From: Hydrogenophilales bacterium 28-61-23
GTDB lineage: Bacteria; Pseudomonadota; Gammaproteobacteria; Burkholderiales; Thiobacillaceae
DNA length: 64,000 nt
NCBI GenBank assembly: GCA_002281555.1
Contig: NCGJ01000001.1
Span: forward strand, 62,001-126,000
Direction of reading: 5' to 3'
Shown: one piece after another, positions 14,482 through 23,307 of the stretch
How positions within the stretch are numbered: position 1 is the first letter of the stretch
How the letters are laid out: every line of letters begins with the position of its first letter
Program-made: the position numbers and the translations under genes
Notes under the pieces: generated by a model
The model's input: the letters and a program-made list of their open reading frames with translations, nothing else
What the model was told of the DNA's origin: nothing
Database searches by the model: none

Positions 14482-15294
14482 TTATTCCCTGGGTTCGCCG
14501 CGTTCGTTGACGGTCACGGTAAGGCCGGGGTTGGCGGTCATCTGCACGCGATGCTCCTGGCCGCGGAACATGTAGGTGACATCCCAGTATTCGGGTTGGG
14601 CATAGCGGGTGGTGTTCTCGCAATGCTGGACATCCTGGGTAATCACCTCTTGTCCGTTGCGGTCGCGACTGATGTTGGCGCCCATCAAGGCTCCCGCTAC
14701 CGCGCCACCGGCAGTGGCGAGATCCTTGCCGCTGCCGCCGCCGATCTGGTGGCCGAGAATGCCGCCGATCAAGGCGCCGACGATGGTGCCGGGCGCGTTG
14801 GAGCGACGTTTCTCCTGAACGACTTGTTCGCGTTCTACCCAGCAGCGTTGTTCGGGCGGCCCGACCACCGCGCGCACCGAAGTGACGTTTGCTTCATAAG
14901 CCCTCTCGCTGTAACGCCGGCGGAAGTCGTAGGGTGCAACAGGCGCGGGCCGATGTTGATCGTTATATGCGCGCGCGATATCGCTCATCAGGCGCACCGA
15001 TGAAATGCGGTCGTTCAAGCCCATATCGGCCAATGACGCGTACTCGCCCGGACGCAGGACGACGCAGCGACCGCCAAACTGGATGTCTTCGCAAACCTGC
15101 CACCAGTCGCGGTCAACCACGGCCGAAGAGGCTCGGTTATTGAAGCCAAACTGCTTGAAGTTGTCGATCTTTTGCTCGGTATTGAAGGATCGGCCCTTGA
15201 AGTCTTCATGTTCATAAAAAGTGACCGCGGCGCTCGCTTGTGCGGCGATTGCCATGGCGGCCACGGCCAATGCGGTTTTCAAAGTTGCATTCAT
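14482..15294 (-). CDS. secreted beta/gamma-crystallin plus glycine-zipper protein
   Basis: 270 residues with a cleavable signal peptide (cut near AQASA). A beta/gamma-crystallin-like region follows (about 23-105: FYEHEDFKGRSF, DWWQVCEDIQFGGRCVVLRPGEY). A central linker leads to a glycine-zipper segment around 165-205 (GALIGGILGHQIGGGSG) of the kind found in SlyB/OsmB-type envelope proteins. The C-terminal part resembles the family's small beta domain. It is probably periplasmic or outer-membrane attached. Ribosome site AGGAGA precedes the ATG. A Crp-like box with class II spacing lies upstream. Confidence 0.85.
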   Translation of the reverse strand: MNATLKTALAVAAMAIAAQASAAVTFYEHEDFKGRSFNTEQKIDNFKQFGFNNRASSAVVDRDWWQVCEDIQFGGRCVVLRPGEYASLADMGLNDRISSVRLMSDIARAYNDQHRPAPVAPYDFRRRYSERAYEANVTSVRAVVGPPEQRCWVEREQVVQEKRRSNAPGTIVGALIGGILGHQIGGGSGKDLATAGGAVAGALMGANISRDRNGQEVITQDVQHCENTTRYAQPEYWDVTYMFRGQEHRVQMTANPGLTVTVNERGEPRE

Positions 15295-15380
15295 GACTTT
15301 CTCCTGAAGAGGTTACGTAATGCCAGAACCAATGCGGAACCGGAATATCCGATGCCGCCGCTCGACGTAATCAGGAAGCC

Positions 15381-15423
15381 AGCATCGATTGTCTTGGCGT
15401 TGCGGTCTGTGCGGACACGAACA
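15381..15423 (-). promoter_or_regulatory. Crp-like box and -10 candidate upstream of the crystallin gene
   Basis: On the minus strand TGTT-CGTGTCCG-CACA (15423-15408), then 21 bp, then GATGCT (15386-15381). The predicted leader is about 80 nt. The same hexamer stands at the same distance in front of kaiC. Confidence 0.5.
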
Positions 15424-15526
15424 TAGCGATCATGGTCCGCGCGGGTATTGACGGCGATGCCGAGACGGACGCCGCGCCGCCCGATTCGCATGTAGGCTGA
15501 ATCGGCATGCAAATCAGCTTGCCTTG

Positions 15527-15570
15527 TGTTCGCTAACGAACTGAACAGACCTGGGCATTCGGCTCATGCT
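15527..15570 (+). promoter_or_regulatory. Crp-like box upstream of the collagen-like gene
   Basis: The core TGTT-CGCTAACG-AACT contains the 14-bp near-palindrome GTTCGCTAACGAAC, which recurs exactly at 41672-41685. CATGCT stands 22 bp downstream, one base off the usual spacing. The remaining part of this roughly 375-bp divergent intergenic region shows nothing else I can support. Confidence 0.45.
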
Positions 15571-15669
15571 GGCTGTGCGCCGAGTGCGGCATTCCAGGTC
15601 GCGCCGGTTTGTTTGCGGACGTTTCGACGCCATCCGCACCGAAATTCACCACTTCTAAAGGATTTTTCC

Positions 15670-15987
15670 ATGAACCGTTCAATTCTGATTTCAGGACTGC
15701 TGGGTGTGCTGAGTCTGGCCGCCTGCGACAAAACCCCCACCGTGGTCAATGTGCCCGCCACTACGATCGCGGTGCCCGGCCCCGCCGGCCCGCAAGGCGC
15801 CACCGGCAGCCAGGGCGAGACGGGTTTTCAGGGCGCCACCGGCTATCAAGGCGCGACTGGCAGCCAAGGCGCCACGGGCAAGCAAGGCGAGGAGGGCTAT
15901 CAGGGGGCGACCGGCAGCCAGGGAGAAACCGGCAAACCGGGCGAAACCACCACGGTCATCGTGACACCGCCCGCGCCGGCAAACTGA
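15670..15987 (+). CDS. small lipoprotein with collagen-like Gly-X-Y repeats
   Basis: 105 residues. A lipoprotein signal ends in LSLAAC, with the lipidated Cys at 19. After a short spacer comes an uninterrupted Gly-X-Y run with glycine at every third residue from 37 to 91, 19 triplets, many of them GAT, GSQ or GET. A short hydrophobic Pro-rich tail (IVTPPAPAN) closes it. Bacterial collagen-like stretches can form trimeric stalks. Ribosome site AAAGGA precedes the ATG. The gene precedes two small envelope genes. Function unknown. Confidence 0.85.
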   Translation: MNRSILISGLLGVLSLAACDKTPTVVNVPATTIAVPGPAGPQGATGSQGETGFQGATGYQGATGSQGATGKQGEEGYQGATGSQGETGKPGETTTVIVTPPAPAN

Positions 15988-16014
15988 TCCACTCACTACC
16001 GCGAGGAGAACGCC

Positions 16015-16173
16015 ATGAGCTTGGGAACCATACTGTTGATCATCCTGATCCTGATGTTGATCGGCGCCATTCCGAGTTGGCCACACAGCCGGAATTGGGG
16101 TTACGGCCCCAGCGGCGGCTTGGGCTTGGTCGTCATCATCATCATCGTCTTGCTGTTGTTGGGCCGTCTGTAA
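16015..16173 (+). CDS. DUF3309-type small membrane protein
   Basis: 52 residues: a first hydrophobic helix (MSLGTILLIILILMLIGAIP), a conserved loop (SWPHSRNWGYGPSGGLG) and a second helix ending in GRL. This layout matches the DUF3309 family of very short inner-membrane proteins, common in proteobacteria and often seen with stress genes. Strong ribosome site GAGGAG. It follows the collagen-like gene by 27 bp and may share its transcript. Confidence 0.85.
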   Translation: MSLGTILLIILILMLIGAIPSWPHSRNWGYGPSGGLGLVVIIIIVLLLLGRL

Positions 16174-16207
16174 CCGGCCGCCACGGGTTCTTGTCGATGG
16201 AAGTGCG

Positions 16208-17641
16208 ATGTTCACATCGGCCCTGAGGTCGATCCGGTTGCGATCATGGCTGCGATCGTGGCTGGTCGTGTGCCTGTTCGGCCTGGCCGCTTGCAGCAGC
16301 CTGCCGAAGATCATGCCCGATCTGGCCCGGCGTCCCGGCCCGCCGGTGCAACTGGAAGGCGCGCGCGGTCCGTTGTCGGCCGCGCAGAGCAAGGCGATTC
16401 TCGGTCGCCTGGAGAGTCGCGGCCAGGACACCGGCATCTTCGAGCGCCATCTGGCGCTTGAAGAAGCCATCGTCGGCAGCCCGCTGACCACCGGCAACCA
16501 GGTGGTCTTGCTGCAGGACGGCCCGGCCACTTACCGGGCCATGTACGCGGCCATCATGGCGGCGAAAGATCACATCAACCTGGAGACCTACATCCTCGAC
16601 GACGACGAGGTCGGCCAACGCTTCGCCCAGGCGCTGATCGCCAAACAACGGCAAGGCGTGCAGGTCAATCTGATCCGCGATAGCGTCGGCACCCTCGGCA
16701 CCCCGACGGCCTTCTTCCAGAAGCTGGCCGACAGCGGCATCGAGGTGCTCGAATTCAATCCGATCAACCCTCTGGAGACGCGCAAGGAGTGGGCGTTGAA
16801 CCGGCGCGATCACCGCAAACTGCTGATCGTCGACGGCGATACGGCGTTTCTTGGCGGCATCAACATCAGCAGCGTCTACTCCGGCGGCTCTTTCCGATCG
16901 GGTTCGCGCAGGAAACCCGTCAACGATCCGAACGGCGAGCCCGACGCCAGCCTGGCCTGGCGCGACACCGACCTGCAATTGCAAGGGCCGGTGGTGGCCG
17001 AGTTCCAGAAGCTGTTCATCGCGGCCTGGGAAAGCCAGAAGGGCGCGCCGCTGAAGGCGAGGAACTACTTCCCGCCAGCCCAAAACGCAGGCCGGCAAGT
17101 GGTGCGCGCGATCGGCAGCTCGCCCGAGGAGCCCTACAGCCTGATCTACGCCACACTGCTCTCGGCCATAGCCAGCGCCGAAACCAGCGTGCATCTGACC
17201 AACGCCTATTTCGCGCCCGATCCGCAATTGCTCGATGCGCTCGAAGCGGCCGCCCGGCGCGGCGTCGATGTGCGTCTGATTCTGCCCAGCAAGACCGACT
17301 CCTGGCTGATATTCCACGCCGGGCGTAACTATTACGAGCGGCTGCTGCGCGCGGGGGTGAAGCTCTACGAGCGGCGCGGCGTGATCCTGCATTCCAAGAC
17401 CGCGCTGATCGACGGCGTCTGGGCCACGGTCGGCTCGACCAACCTCGACTGGCGCAGCTTCCTGCACAACCATGAGCTGAACGCGGTGGTGCTGGGGGCG
17501 GAGTTCGGCAAACAGGTGCAGACCATGTTCGCCAAAGATCTGGCTGCGTCCGACCCGATCACGCTCGAAAAATGGCAACAACGCGCGCTCAACCTGCGCT
17601 TGAAGGAGTGGTTCGCCCGGGTGTGGGAGTACTGGCTGTGA
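16208..17641 (+). CDS. PLD-family (cardiolipin synthase-like) lipoprotein
   Basis: 477 residues with two phospholipase D HKD motifs: HRKLLIVDGDTAFLGG near 200 and HSKTALIDGVWATVGSTN near 395. The N-terminus is a lipoprotein-type signal (LFGLAAC, Cys29), which is unusual for cardiolipin synthases, most of which have transmembrane anchors. This suggests attachment to a membrane facing the periplasm. It likely transfers phosphatidyl groups between phospholipids; the exact substrate is not shown by the sequence. It is the last gene of a possible collagen-like/DUF3309/PLD unit. Confidence 0.85.
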   Translation: MFTSALRSIRLRSWLRSWLVVCLFGLAACSSLPKIMPDLARRPGPPVQLEGARGPLSAAQSKAILGRLESRGQDTGIFERHLALEEAIVGSPLTTGNQVVLLQDGPATYRAMYAAIMAAKDHINLETYILDDDEVGQRFAQALIAKQRQGVQVNLIRDSVGTLGTPTAFFQKLADSGIEVLEFNPINPLETRKEWALNRRDHRKLLIVDGDTAFLGGINISSVYSGGSFRSGSRRKPVNDPNGEPDASLAWRDTDLQLQGPVVAEFQKLFIAAWESQKGAPLKARNYFPPAQNAGRQVVRAIGSSPEEPYSLIYATLLSAIASAETSVHLTNAYFAPDPQLLDALEAAARRGVDVRLILPSKTDSWLIFHAGRNYYERLLRAGVKLYERRGVILHSKTALIDGVWATVGSTNLDWRSFLHNHELNAVVLGAEFGKQVQTMFAKDLAASDPITLEKWQQRALNLRLKEWFARVWEYWL

Positions 17642-17731
17642 AAACGGGACGAAATGATGTCCAAGCGCAAAAAAACAAAAATCACCCGGCTGCCGGATTT
17701 AGGATAAATCACGCTTCAACCGAGATTGAAC

Positions 17732-19186
17732 ATGCCTGAAGAAATCCACGATCCCGCCGAACCTGACTCCGCTACCGGAAAAGAGGAGGGCTTCTCCGAG
17801 CACCTGCGCCAGGAAGCCTTGCTGAAAACCGGCGCCCTGCAGGACGCGATTTTCAACAGCGCCAATTTTTCCAGCATCGCCACCGACGCGAAGGGTGTGA
17901 TTCAGATCTTCAACGTCGGCGCCGAACGCATGCTGGGCTACACGGCCGCCGACGTGATGAACAAGATCACGCCGGCCGACATTTCCGATCCGCAAGAACT
18001 GATCGCGCGGGCCGAGGCGTTGAGCGCCGAGCTGGAAACGCCGATTGCGCCTGGCTTCGAGGCCCTGGTGTTCAAGGCCTCGCGCGGCATCGAGGACATC
18101 TACGAGCTGACCTATATCCGCAAGGATGGCAGCCGCTTCCCGGCGGTCGTTTCGGTCACCGCGTTGCGCGACGATCTCGGTGGAATCATCGGTTACCTGC
18201 TGATCGGCACCGACAACACCGTGCGCAAGCAGATCGAGGCGGAGCGGATGCAACTCGGTCAGCGCCTGCGCGACCAGCAGTTCTACACGCGCTCCCTGTT
18301 CGAATCCAACATCGATGCGCTGATGACCACCGATCCGTCCGGCATCGTCACCGACGTCAACAAACAGATGGAGGCGCTCACCGGTTGCACGCGCGACGAG
18401 CTGATCGGCGCGCCGTTCAAGAATTACTTCACCGATCCGAAGCGGGCCGAGGCGGCCATCAAGCTGGTGCTGAGCAAAAACAAGGTCACCAACTACGAGC
18501 TCACCGCGCGCGACCGGAACGGCAAGGAAACCGTGGTTTCCTACAACGCGACCACCTTTTACGATCGGGACCGGCGGCTGCAAGGCGTGTTCGCCGCGGC
18601 GCGCGACATCACGGAGCGCAAGCTGGCCGAGGCGCAAATCCTCAATCTGGCTTTGCATGACACCTTGACCGGGCTGCCCAATCGCCGCCTGTTGAATGAG
18701 CGTTTGAGCCAGGCGATGGCGGCCAGCAAACGCAATGCGAGCTATGGCGCGCTGATCTTTCTGGATCTGGACAACTTCAAACCGCTCAACGACCAGCAAG
18801 GGCATTACGTGGGGGATTTGCTGCTGATCGAGGTGGCACACCGCATCAGCGCTTGCGTGCGCGCGGTGGATGTTGTCGCGCGTTTCGGCGGCGATGAGTT
18901 CGTGGTGATCCTCAGTGAACTGGGCAAGGAGAAGACCGAAGCGACCGCACAATCCGGCGGAGTCGCTGAAAAAATCCGCGCCAGCCTGGACCAACCCTAC
19001 GTGCTGAAGGCCAAGCCCGAGGGGAAAGCGGAAATCACCGTCGAGCATCATTGCACTTCAAGCATCGGCCTGATGCTGTTTCTTAATCACACGGTCAGTG
19101 CGGAGGAAATCATCAAGTGGGCGGATATGGCCATGTATCAAGCCAAAGAGGCTGGCGGCAATACGATTCGTTATTTCGATGCATAA
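17732..19186 (+). CDS. PAS-PAS-GGDEF diguanylate cyclase
   Basis: 484 residues: PAS1 (about 35-165), PAS2 (185-298) and a GGDEF domain (305-480) with an intact GGDEF at 386-390. The product-inhibition site RAVD (RxxD) stands five residues earlier. It should make c-di-GMP and be feedback-inhibited. There is no transmembrane segment and no EAL domain. The first 165 residues closely match the N-terminus of the hybrid kinase at 45336-47030, a shared sensory module. The ATG at 17732 is preferred; a TTG two codons earlier is also possible. Confidence 0.9.
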   Translation: MPEEIHDPAEPDSATGKEEGFSEHLRQEALLKTGALQDAIFNSANFSSIATDAKGVIQIFNVGAERMLGYTAADVMNKITPADISDPQELIARAEALSAELETPIAPGFEALVFKASRGIEDIYELTYIRKDGSRFPAVVSVTALRDDLGGIIGYLLIGTDNTVRKQIEAERMQLGQRLRDQQFYTRSLFESNIDALMTTDPSGIVTDVNKQMEALTGCTRDELIGAPFKNYFTDPKRAEAAIKLVLSKNKVTNYELTARDRNGKETVVSYNATTFYDRDRRLQGVFAAARDITERKLAEAQILNLALHDTLTGLPNRRLLNERLSQAMAASKRNASYGALIFLDLDNFKPLNDQQGHYVGDLLLIEVAHRISACVRAVDVVARFGGDEFVVILSELGKEKTEATAQSGGVAEKIRASLDQPYVLKAKPEGKAEITVEHHCTSSIGLMLFLNHTVSAEEIIKWADMAMYQAKEAGGNTIRYFDA

Positions 19187-19241
19187 CCCCGCTTGATCCG
19201 CGCTTCAGGGCGTGGTTCGCCCGGATATTGGAGTACCGGCC

Positions 19242-20303
19242 ATGAATATGGGTAGCTACCGCAAGGGCTTCGTGCTCGCCATCACGGCGCTGTTCGCGCT
19301 TGCCCTGTACTGGATGCTTGCGCCGTTCTGGGGCGCGCTGGCCTGGGGCATCTGCCTCGCCTTTCTATTGGCGCCGGTGCAGCGCTGGCTGACGCGCAAG
19401 CTGAACGGACGCGCCGGCCTGTCGGCGGGGATCATCACCGTGCTGGTGCCTGTTGTACTCGCGGGCCCGCTGGTCAGTCTTGGCGCGGCATTCGCGAATC
19501 AGTTCGCCGACCTGGTCACGCGCCTGCAACAACAGCCGCTGCGCTTTGACGCCACGCTGCTCGCGCAACTGGAGCAGAACCCCTTCATCGGCAGTCTGGC
19601 CGAATGGCTGCGCCAGAATCTCACCGCCACCTCCGAACAGCTCCAGAGCTGGCTGGTCAGCGGCGCTCAGATGTTGCTGCGCTCGCTGGCGGCCACGGGT
19701 GGCAACTTTCTGCTCAGCGCCCTGGGCACGGCGATCCACTTTTTCATGATGTTGTTCCTGTTGTTTTTCTTGCTGCGCGACGGCCGCCAACTGCTCGGCC
19801 GCGCGGTGCGTCTGGTACCGATGGAACCCCTGCGCAGGGGGGAATTGCTCAAGCTGATTGGCGACACGACACGCGCCGTGGTCTACGGCGAGGGCATGAC
19901 CGCCATTGCTCAGGGCGCGCTGGTGGGCATCGGCTTCGCCATCGTGGGCTTGCCTTCGGCCGTCGTGTTCGGCGTGCTGGCGGCGGTTGTGGCGCTGCTG
20001 CCGGCGCTTGGCGCGGCCATCGTGTGGGCGCCGGCGGTCCTTTATCTGGCCGCCACGTCGCAGTGGGGCTGGGCGCTATTTTTGTTGATCTGGGGCATGG
20101 GCGTGTCGGTGTCCGACAACCTGCTGCGGCCGATGCTGATTTCCAGTCATGCGCCGGTGTCGACGCTCGCTGTCTTCATCGGCGTCATCGGCGGCGTCTC
20201 GGCCTTCGGCATGATCGGCGTGATCGTCGGGCCGGTGCTGCTGACGGTCATCGGCGCGCTGCTGCGTTTCCTCGACGAGACGCTGTCGCGCCGCCAGTCA
20301 TAG
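19242..20303 (+). CDS. AI-2E family (PerM-type) membrane transporter
   Basis: 353 residues with the pattern of this family: two N-terminal helices (ALYWMLAPFWGALAWGICLA), a hydrophilic middle stretch (about 80-135), then a cluster of C-terminal helices with the conserved GMGVSVSDNLLRPMLIS near 290. Members export or exchange small molecules; few are characterised, and a role in quorum signalling should not be assumed. The ATG at 19242 has GGAG upstream, while the frame is open back to 19212. It follows the cyclase gene by 55 bp. Confidence 0.85.
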   Translation: MNMGSYRKGFVLAITALFALALYWMLAPFWGALAWGICLAFLLAPVQRWLTRKLNGRAGLSAGIITVLVPVVLAGPLVSLGAAFANQFADLVTRLQQQPLRFDATLLAQLEQNPFIGSLAEWLRQNLTATSEQLQSWLVSGAQMLLRSLAATGGNFLLSALGTAIHFFMMLFLLFFLLRDGRQLLGRAVRLVPMEPLRRGELLKLIGDTTRAVVYGEGMTAIAQGALVGIGFAIVGLPSAVVFGVLAAVVALLPALGAAIVWAPAVLYLAATSQWGWALFLLIWGMGVSVSDNLLRPMLISSHAPVSTLAVFIGVIGGVSAFGMIGVIVGPVLLTVIGALLRFLDETLSRRQS

Positions 20304-20396
20304 CGGATGCCGGCCAGATCGACACAGACTTGCGTCTGGAGTTTGCTATCTTGAATACATGGAAGTCCGAATGTCTGCCTAAACAGGATTTGTCAA

Positions 20397-21068
20397 ATGC
20401 GCATTTCCATTAAATCGTCGGCGTTGTCTCTGCTTCTGGCGCTAGCCGTGCTGGGTTCCGGTGTGACCTTGTTATCCGGTTGCTCCGCCGGCAGACAATT
20501 ACATGCAACGACACAGACCGTGATCATCCATATGGAGCCTATTGCTTTCAGATCGTCGGGGATTGCCTTTATTACCCCGTCTTCCGTCACCGGACAGGAG
20601 GAAGACAAGCAGGCTCTGGCGCTCGCATTTACCGAGGCGCTGAAACTGGCGCGTCCGGACTTGCGTGTCATGTCCTTGCCGGAAACACTCAGTGCAATCA
20701 ATCGCGCGGGTCTCTCCGACGAATATCGGAAGATGTTCGAGGATTACCGCTTAACGGGGATTTTCACCCGTGACACGTTGCAGAAAGTTTCTCGTGTCAC
20801 GGGGGTTCGATACCTGGCGCAGCTCAAGCTGGGTGGGTTCAGGCAGGAATCGAAAAACCGGTGGGGTACGCTGGGAATACGCATGTTGGAAACCAAGACC
20901 ACTTTCTTGCGGCTCTATCTGCAGATTTGGGACGGCGAAAACGGCTCGGTCTCGTGGGAAGGCGCCCAGGAGCTTGCGTCATCCCATGAGACGCTGAAAG
21001 AGAATGCCATTTCATTCAAGACTGCCGTGGAGCAGTCGGCACACGAACTGCTTGCACACCTGCCCTGA
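20397..21068 (+). CDS. lipoprotein of unknown function
   Basis: 223 residues with a clear lipoprotein signal (LLSGC, Cys at 29). The mature part is about 195 residues, soluble, with mixed alpha/beta character and the segments LARPDLRVMSLPETLSAINRAGL and KQEEDK-type charged stretches. It looks like a periplasmic lipoprotein with a CsgG-like or GNA1162-like fold, but I cannot assign a family with confidence. A plausible promoter lies just upstream (TTGCGT, then TATCTT). No close functional neighbour. Confidence 0.7.
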   Translation: MRISIKSSALSLLLALAVLGSGVTLLSGCSAGRQLHATTQTVIIHMEPIAFRSSGIAFITPSSVTGQEEDKQALALAFTEALKLARPDLRVMSLPETLSAINRAGLSDEYRKMFEDYRLTGIFTRDTLQKVSRVTGVRYLAQLKLGGFRQESKNRWGTLGIRMLETKTTFLRLYLQIWDGENGSVSWEGAQELASSHETLKENAISFKTAVEQSAHELLAHLP

Positions 21069-21259
21069 AGACGCGGCAATACGCGTTGTATCGCGCTTGA
21101 AATCCCGGCGCGTTTTTTTCGGCATCGCTTGCGCCGCCGGCCCGTCGTTCGGGCCAACCGATACACCGAGCGGCTTTCCCGACCAAGACGGCAACTTATA
21201 GACCGGTACGCCTATCCAGACGCGCGGCACGCATTGCCGCGATGCTGCCGTAATCGGAC

Positions 21260-21275
21260 TGTGTGACAGCGTACA
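21260..21275 (+). promoter_or_regulatory. Crp-like box in the gap before the PEP-CTERM gene
   Basis: Core TGTG-TGACAGCG-TACA followed by GA. No -10-like hexamer stands at the usual distance, and the gene starts about 290 bp away. The surrounding stretch 21069-21564 holds a possible weak terminator near 21094-21119 (CGCGC...GCGCG then seven T) and nothing else I can support. Confidence 0.4.
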
Positions 21276-21564
21276 GACCCCACAGCGCAAGTTCTGCCAA
21301 CCTGCATCCGCGCCCCCGTTATTGCCGCCATCGCAATACCGGGGGCGCTCTCGCATCAGTGTGGGATTCGCGGCGTTGCCAGTTCAGACCGTGCAATTGC
21401 TTTTCATACCGACAACAACTTCGCCATGGCGGATTTCAATTCAGCTCGCCGCCATCCAACCGCTCTGCCTACGACCATGCCTCGGGAAATCCAGCGGCCT
21501 GTTCAATCCAGAGATACGCGAAGGCATCGCCCACTTCTTCAGTATCCACACAAGGAATATCGCA

Positions 21565-22278
21565 ATGAAAAAACAATTGGTACTCGTCTCCGCCCTGGCT
21601 GGACTGTTCTCGGCAGGTTCCGCGAACGCATTGATCATCGATGATTTTTCGGTGAGCCAATCCAATATCTACATCACCGGCCCTGCGCCCAAATCTTCGT
21701 TGGGCAACATTCAAACCGGCGCCACCGGTAGCATCGTGGGCGGCGCCCGCCAGAGCGACGTGCATTTGTACGCGGGCAATGCCTCCGCTGACGTCAATGT
21801 CAGGGTCATCGCCGGGTTGCTCGATATCAATGATTCCGTCAGCGCCGCCACCGAGGTCATGCTGACCTGGGATGGCAATGGCCTGGGACTGGGCGATCTC
21901 AATATGTATTCGGGTGGTTCCACCGGCATTTACCTGGGCTTCCCGACCGCCATGGATCATGCGCTCTTGCTGACCTTCGACATCAGCGACTTCGGCAGTG
22001 CGACCACCGCCTCACTCAGCAAAACTTTTCCCACTGGCTCTCAGGGCGACGATTTCTTCTTCGCGTTCAGCGATTTCACCAACCTCATGGCGATCTCGTC
22101 CGCGGACTCCATCCGCATGACCCTGAAATCCACCACCCCCGGCCTGGACGCAAACCTTGACCTGATCGAAACCCGCAATGTTCCTTCCGGCAGCGTCCCC
22201 GAGCCGGCCACCATGGGCCTGCTCGGGCTGGGCTTGCTGGGTATGGTCGCCATGCGTCGCAAGAGCAAAACCAAGTAA
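21565..22278 (+). CDS. PEP-CTERM surface/exported protein
   Basis: 237 residues with an N-terminal signal peptide (cut near GSANA) and a C-terminal PEP-CTERM sorting signal: VPEPATMGLLGLGLL, then GMVAMRRK. The body is rich in Asp, Ser, Thr and Gly and predicted to be beta-rich. Such proteins are cut and anchored or released by an exosortase, usually together with exopolysaccharide genes; neither is in this window. Ribosome site AAGGA. Function beyond surface display or matrix association is unknown. Confidence 0.88.
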   Translation: MKKQLVLVSALAGLFSAGSANALIIDDFSVSQSNIYITGPAPKSSLGNIQTGATGSIVGGARQSDVHLYAGNASADVNVRVIAGLLDINDSVSAATEVMLTWDGNGLGLGDLNMYSGGSTGIYLGFPTAMDHALLLTFDISDFGSATTASLSKTFPTGSQGDDFFFAFSDFTNLMAISSADSIRMTLKSTTPGLDANLDLIETRNVPSGSVPEPATMGLLGLGLLGMVAMRRKSKTK

Positions 22279-22299
22279 CGCGCGATCCGCGCCAGTGTC

Positions 22300-22328
22300 A
22301 AAAAAGCCCGGCTGAAGCCGGGCTTTTT
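22300..22328 (+). terminator. hairpin terminator after the PEP-CTERM gene
   Basis: AGCCCGGC-TGAA-GCCGGGCT stem flanked by A and T runs; it can end the PEP-CTERM transcript and, on the other strand, the convergent 22367-23257 gene. Confidence 0.88.
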
Positions 22329-22366
22329 CGATTTCGCCGCGTTTTTAGGTTGATGTTTGATCGGGC

Positions 22367-23257
22367 TTACTGAGGCGTCTGCTGGCGCAGATATTCGCCC
22401 CGCTTCATGTCGATATAGGCGGTCCGGTTTATTTCCTGTAACTGGCGGGGATATTGCTCTGTGGCGCTGAACCAGCTTTGCAGGCGTTTTTGCAGTTGCA
22501 TGGCCGGCGGTGTGGCCAGCGCGCCGAGAAAGGCATCAATGGCGAGGTAATAGCGCATGGTGTTGCGTTCCACTACACCCCGCATGCCACCGATATATTC
22601 CGGCTGCGCGCTGGATTGCCTGCCGGTCAGGGTGAACCCCACCTTGTCGCTGCCCATTGTGGCGAGGTAAGCCTGCATGGCGAGTCGCCCGGAAAGTCCG
22701 TAAGCATAGGAATAGGTCAGATGCAGAAAAGTCCGACCGTTTTCAACCGGCACAGCCTGCAACTGGATGCGATATTGGCGGGTGCTCATCGGCCCCTTTT
22801 CGGCGCTGAGCTGGATCTCCAGGTAATTCGCGCTCGATGCGGCGGCCCGATACAAGAACTCGATCGGATAGGCGTCTTCGAGCGGCTGAGCGGTTTTCTT
22901 GCCGATGCTGACCCGCAAGGTTGTGCGGGCTTTTTCGGTCGTGGCATGGCAATACTTGGTATTGATATGCAGGATCAGCACGTCACACCAGTTCTCGGGA
23001 TCGTTGAGCGCGGCACTGACGCTGGAGAACGGGTAATCGACCAAGGCGTAGATATCGCCTTTCAAGCCATGGTCGGATTCGGAGGAGTCGAGGAACAACT
23101 TTCTCTGAAACGCGTTGTGTTGGAGCTTTTCGCCCAAGGTCGCGTATTGGGCTTGAAGCGAAGACGCGGCGGATTGCTTTTCCAGAACGGCGGCCTGACT
23201 CAAGCCGGCGCTGGAGTACGCCATCCATATCAGCAGCAAACGTGTCAGCCAAGCCAT
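22367..23257 (-). CDS. exported protein of unknown function
   Basis: 296 residues with a signal peptide (cut near SQAAV). The mature part begins with a helical stretch, then a beta-rich region containing DHGLKGDIYALVDYPFSSV and NWCDVLILHINTKYC with two close Cys residues that could pair. The wording of the fold (cavity-lining strands and a long C-terminal helix) recalls a START/SRPBCC-like domain in the periplasm, but that is only an impression. It lies 50 bp downstream of the lpxR gene on the same strand and is probably co-transcribed with it. Confidence 0.65.
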   Translation of the reverse strand: MAWLTRLLLIWMAYSSAGLSQAAVLEKQSAASSLQAQYATLGEKLQHNAFQRKLFLDSSESDHGLKGDIYALVDYPFSSVSAALNDPENWCDVLILHINTKYCHATTEKARTTLRVSIGKKTAQPLEDAYPIEFLYRAAASSANYLEIQLSAEKGPMSTRQYRIQLQAVPVENGRTFLHLTYSYAYGLSGRLAMQAYLATMGSDKVGFTLTGRQSSAQPEYIGGMRGVVERNTMRYYLAIDAFLGALATPPAMQLQKRLQSWFSATEQYPRQLQEINRTAYIDMKRGEYLRQQTPQ

Positions 23258-23307
23258 CTTTTCTCCCGGGATCGATTGTTTATGGACATGGCCGCCATCG
23301 GTTTGGT

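Noticed and set aside
15295-15526. Minus-strand 73-codon frame upstream of the crystallin gene
   Set aside because: It overlaps the Crp-like box, has no ribosome site and no recognisable product.
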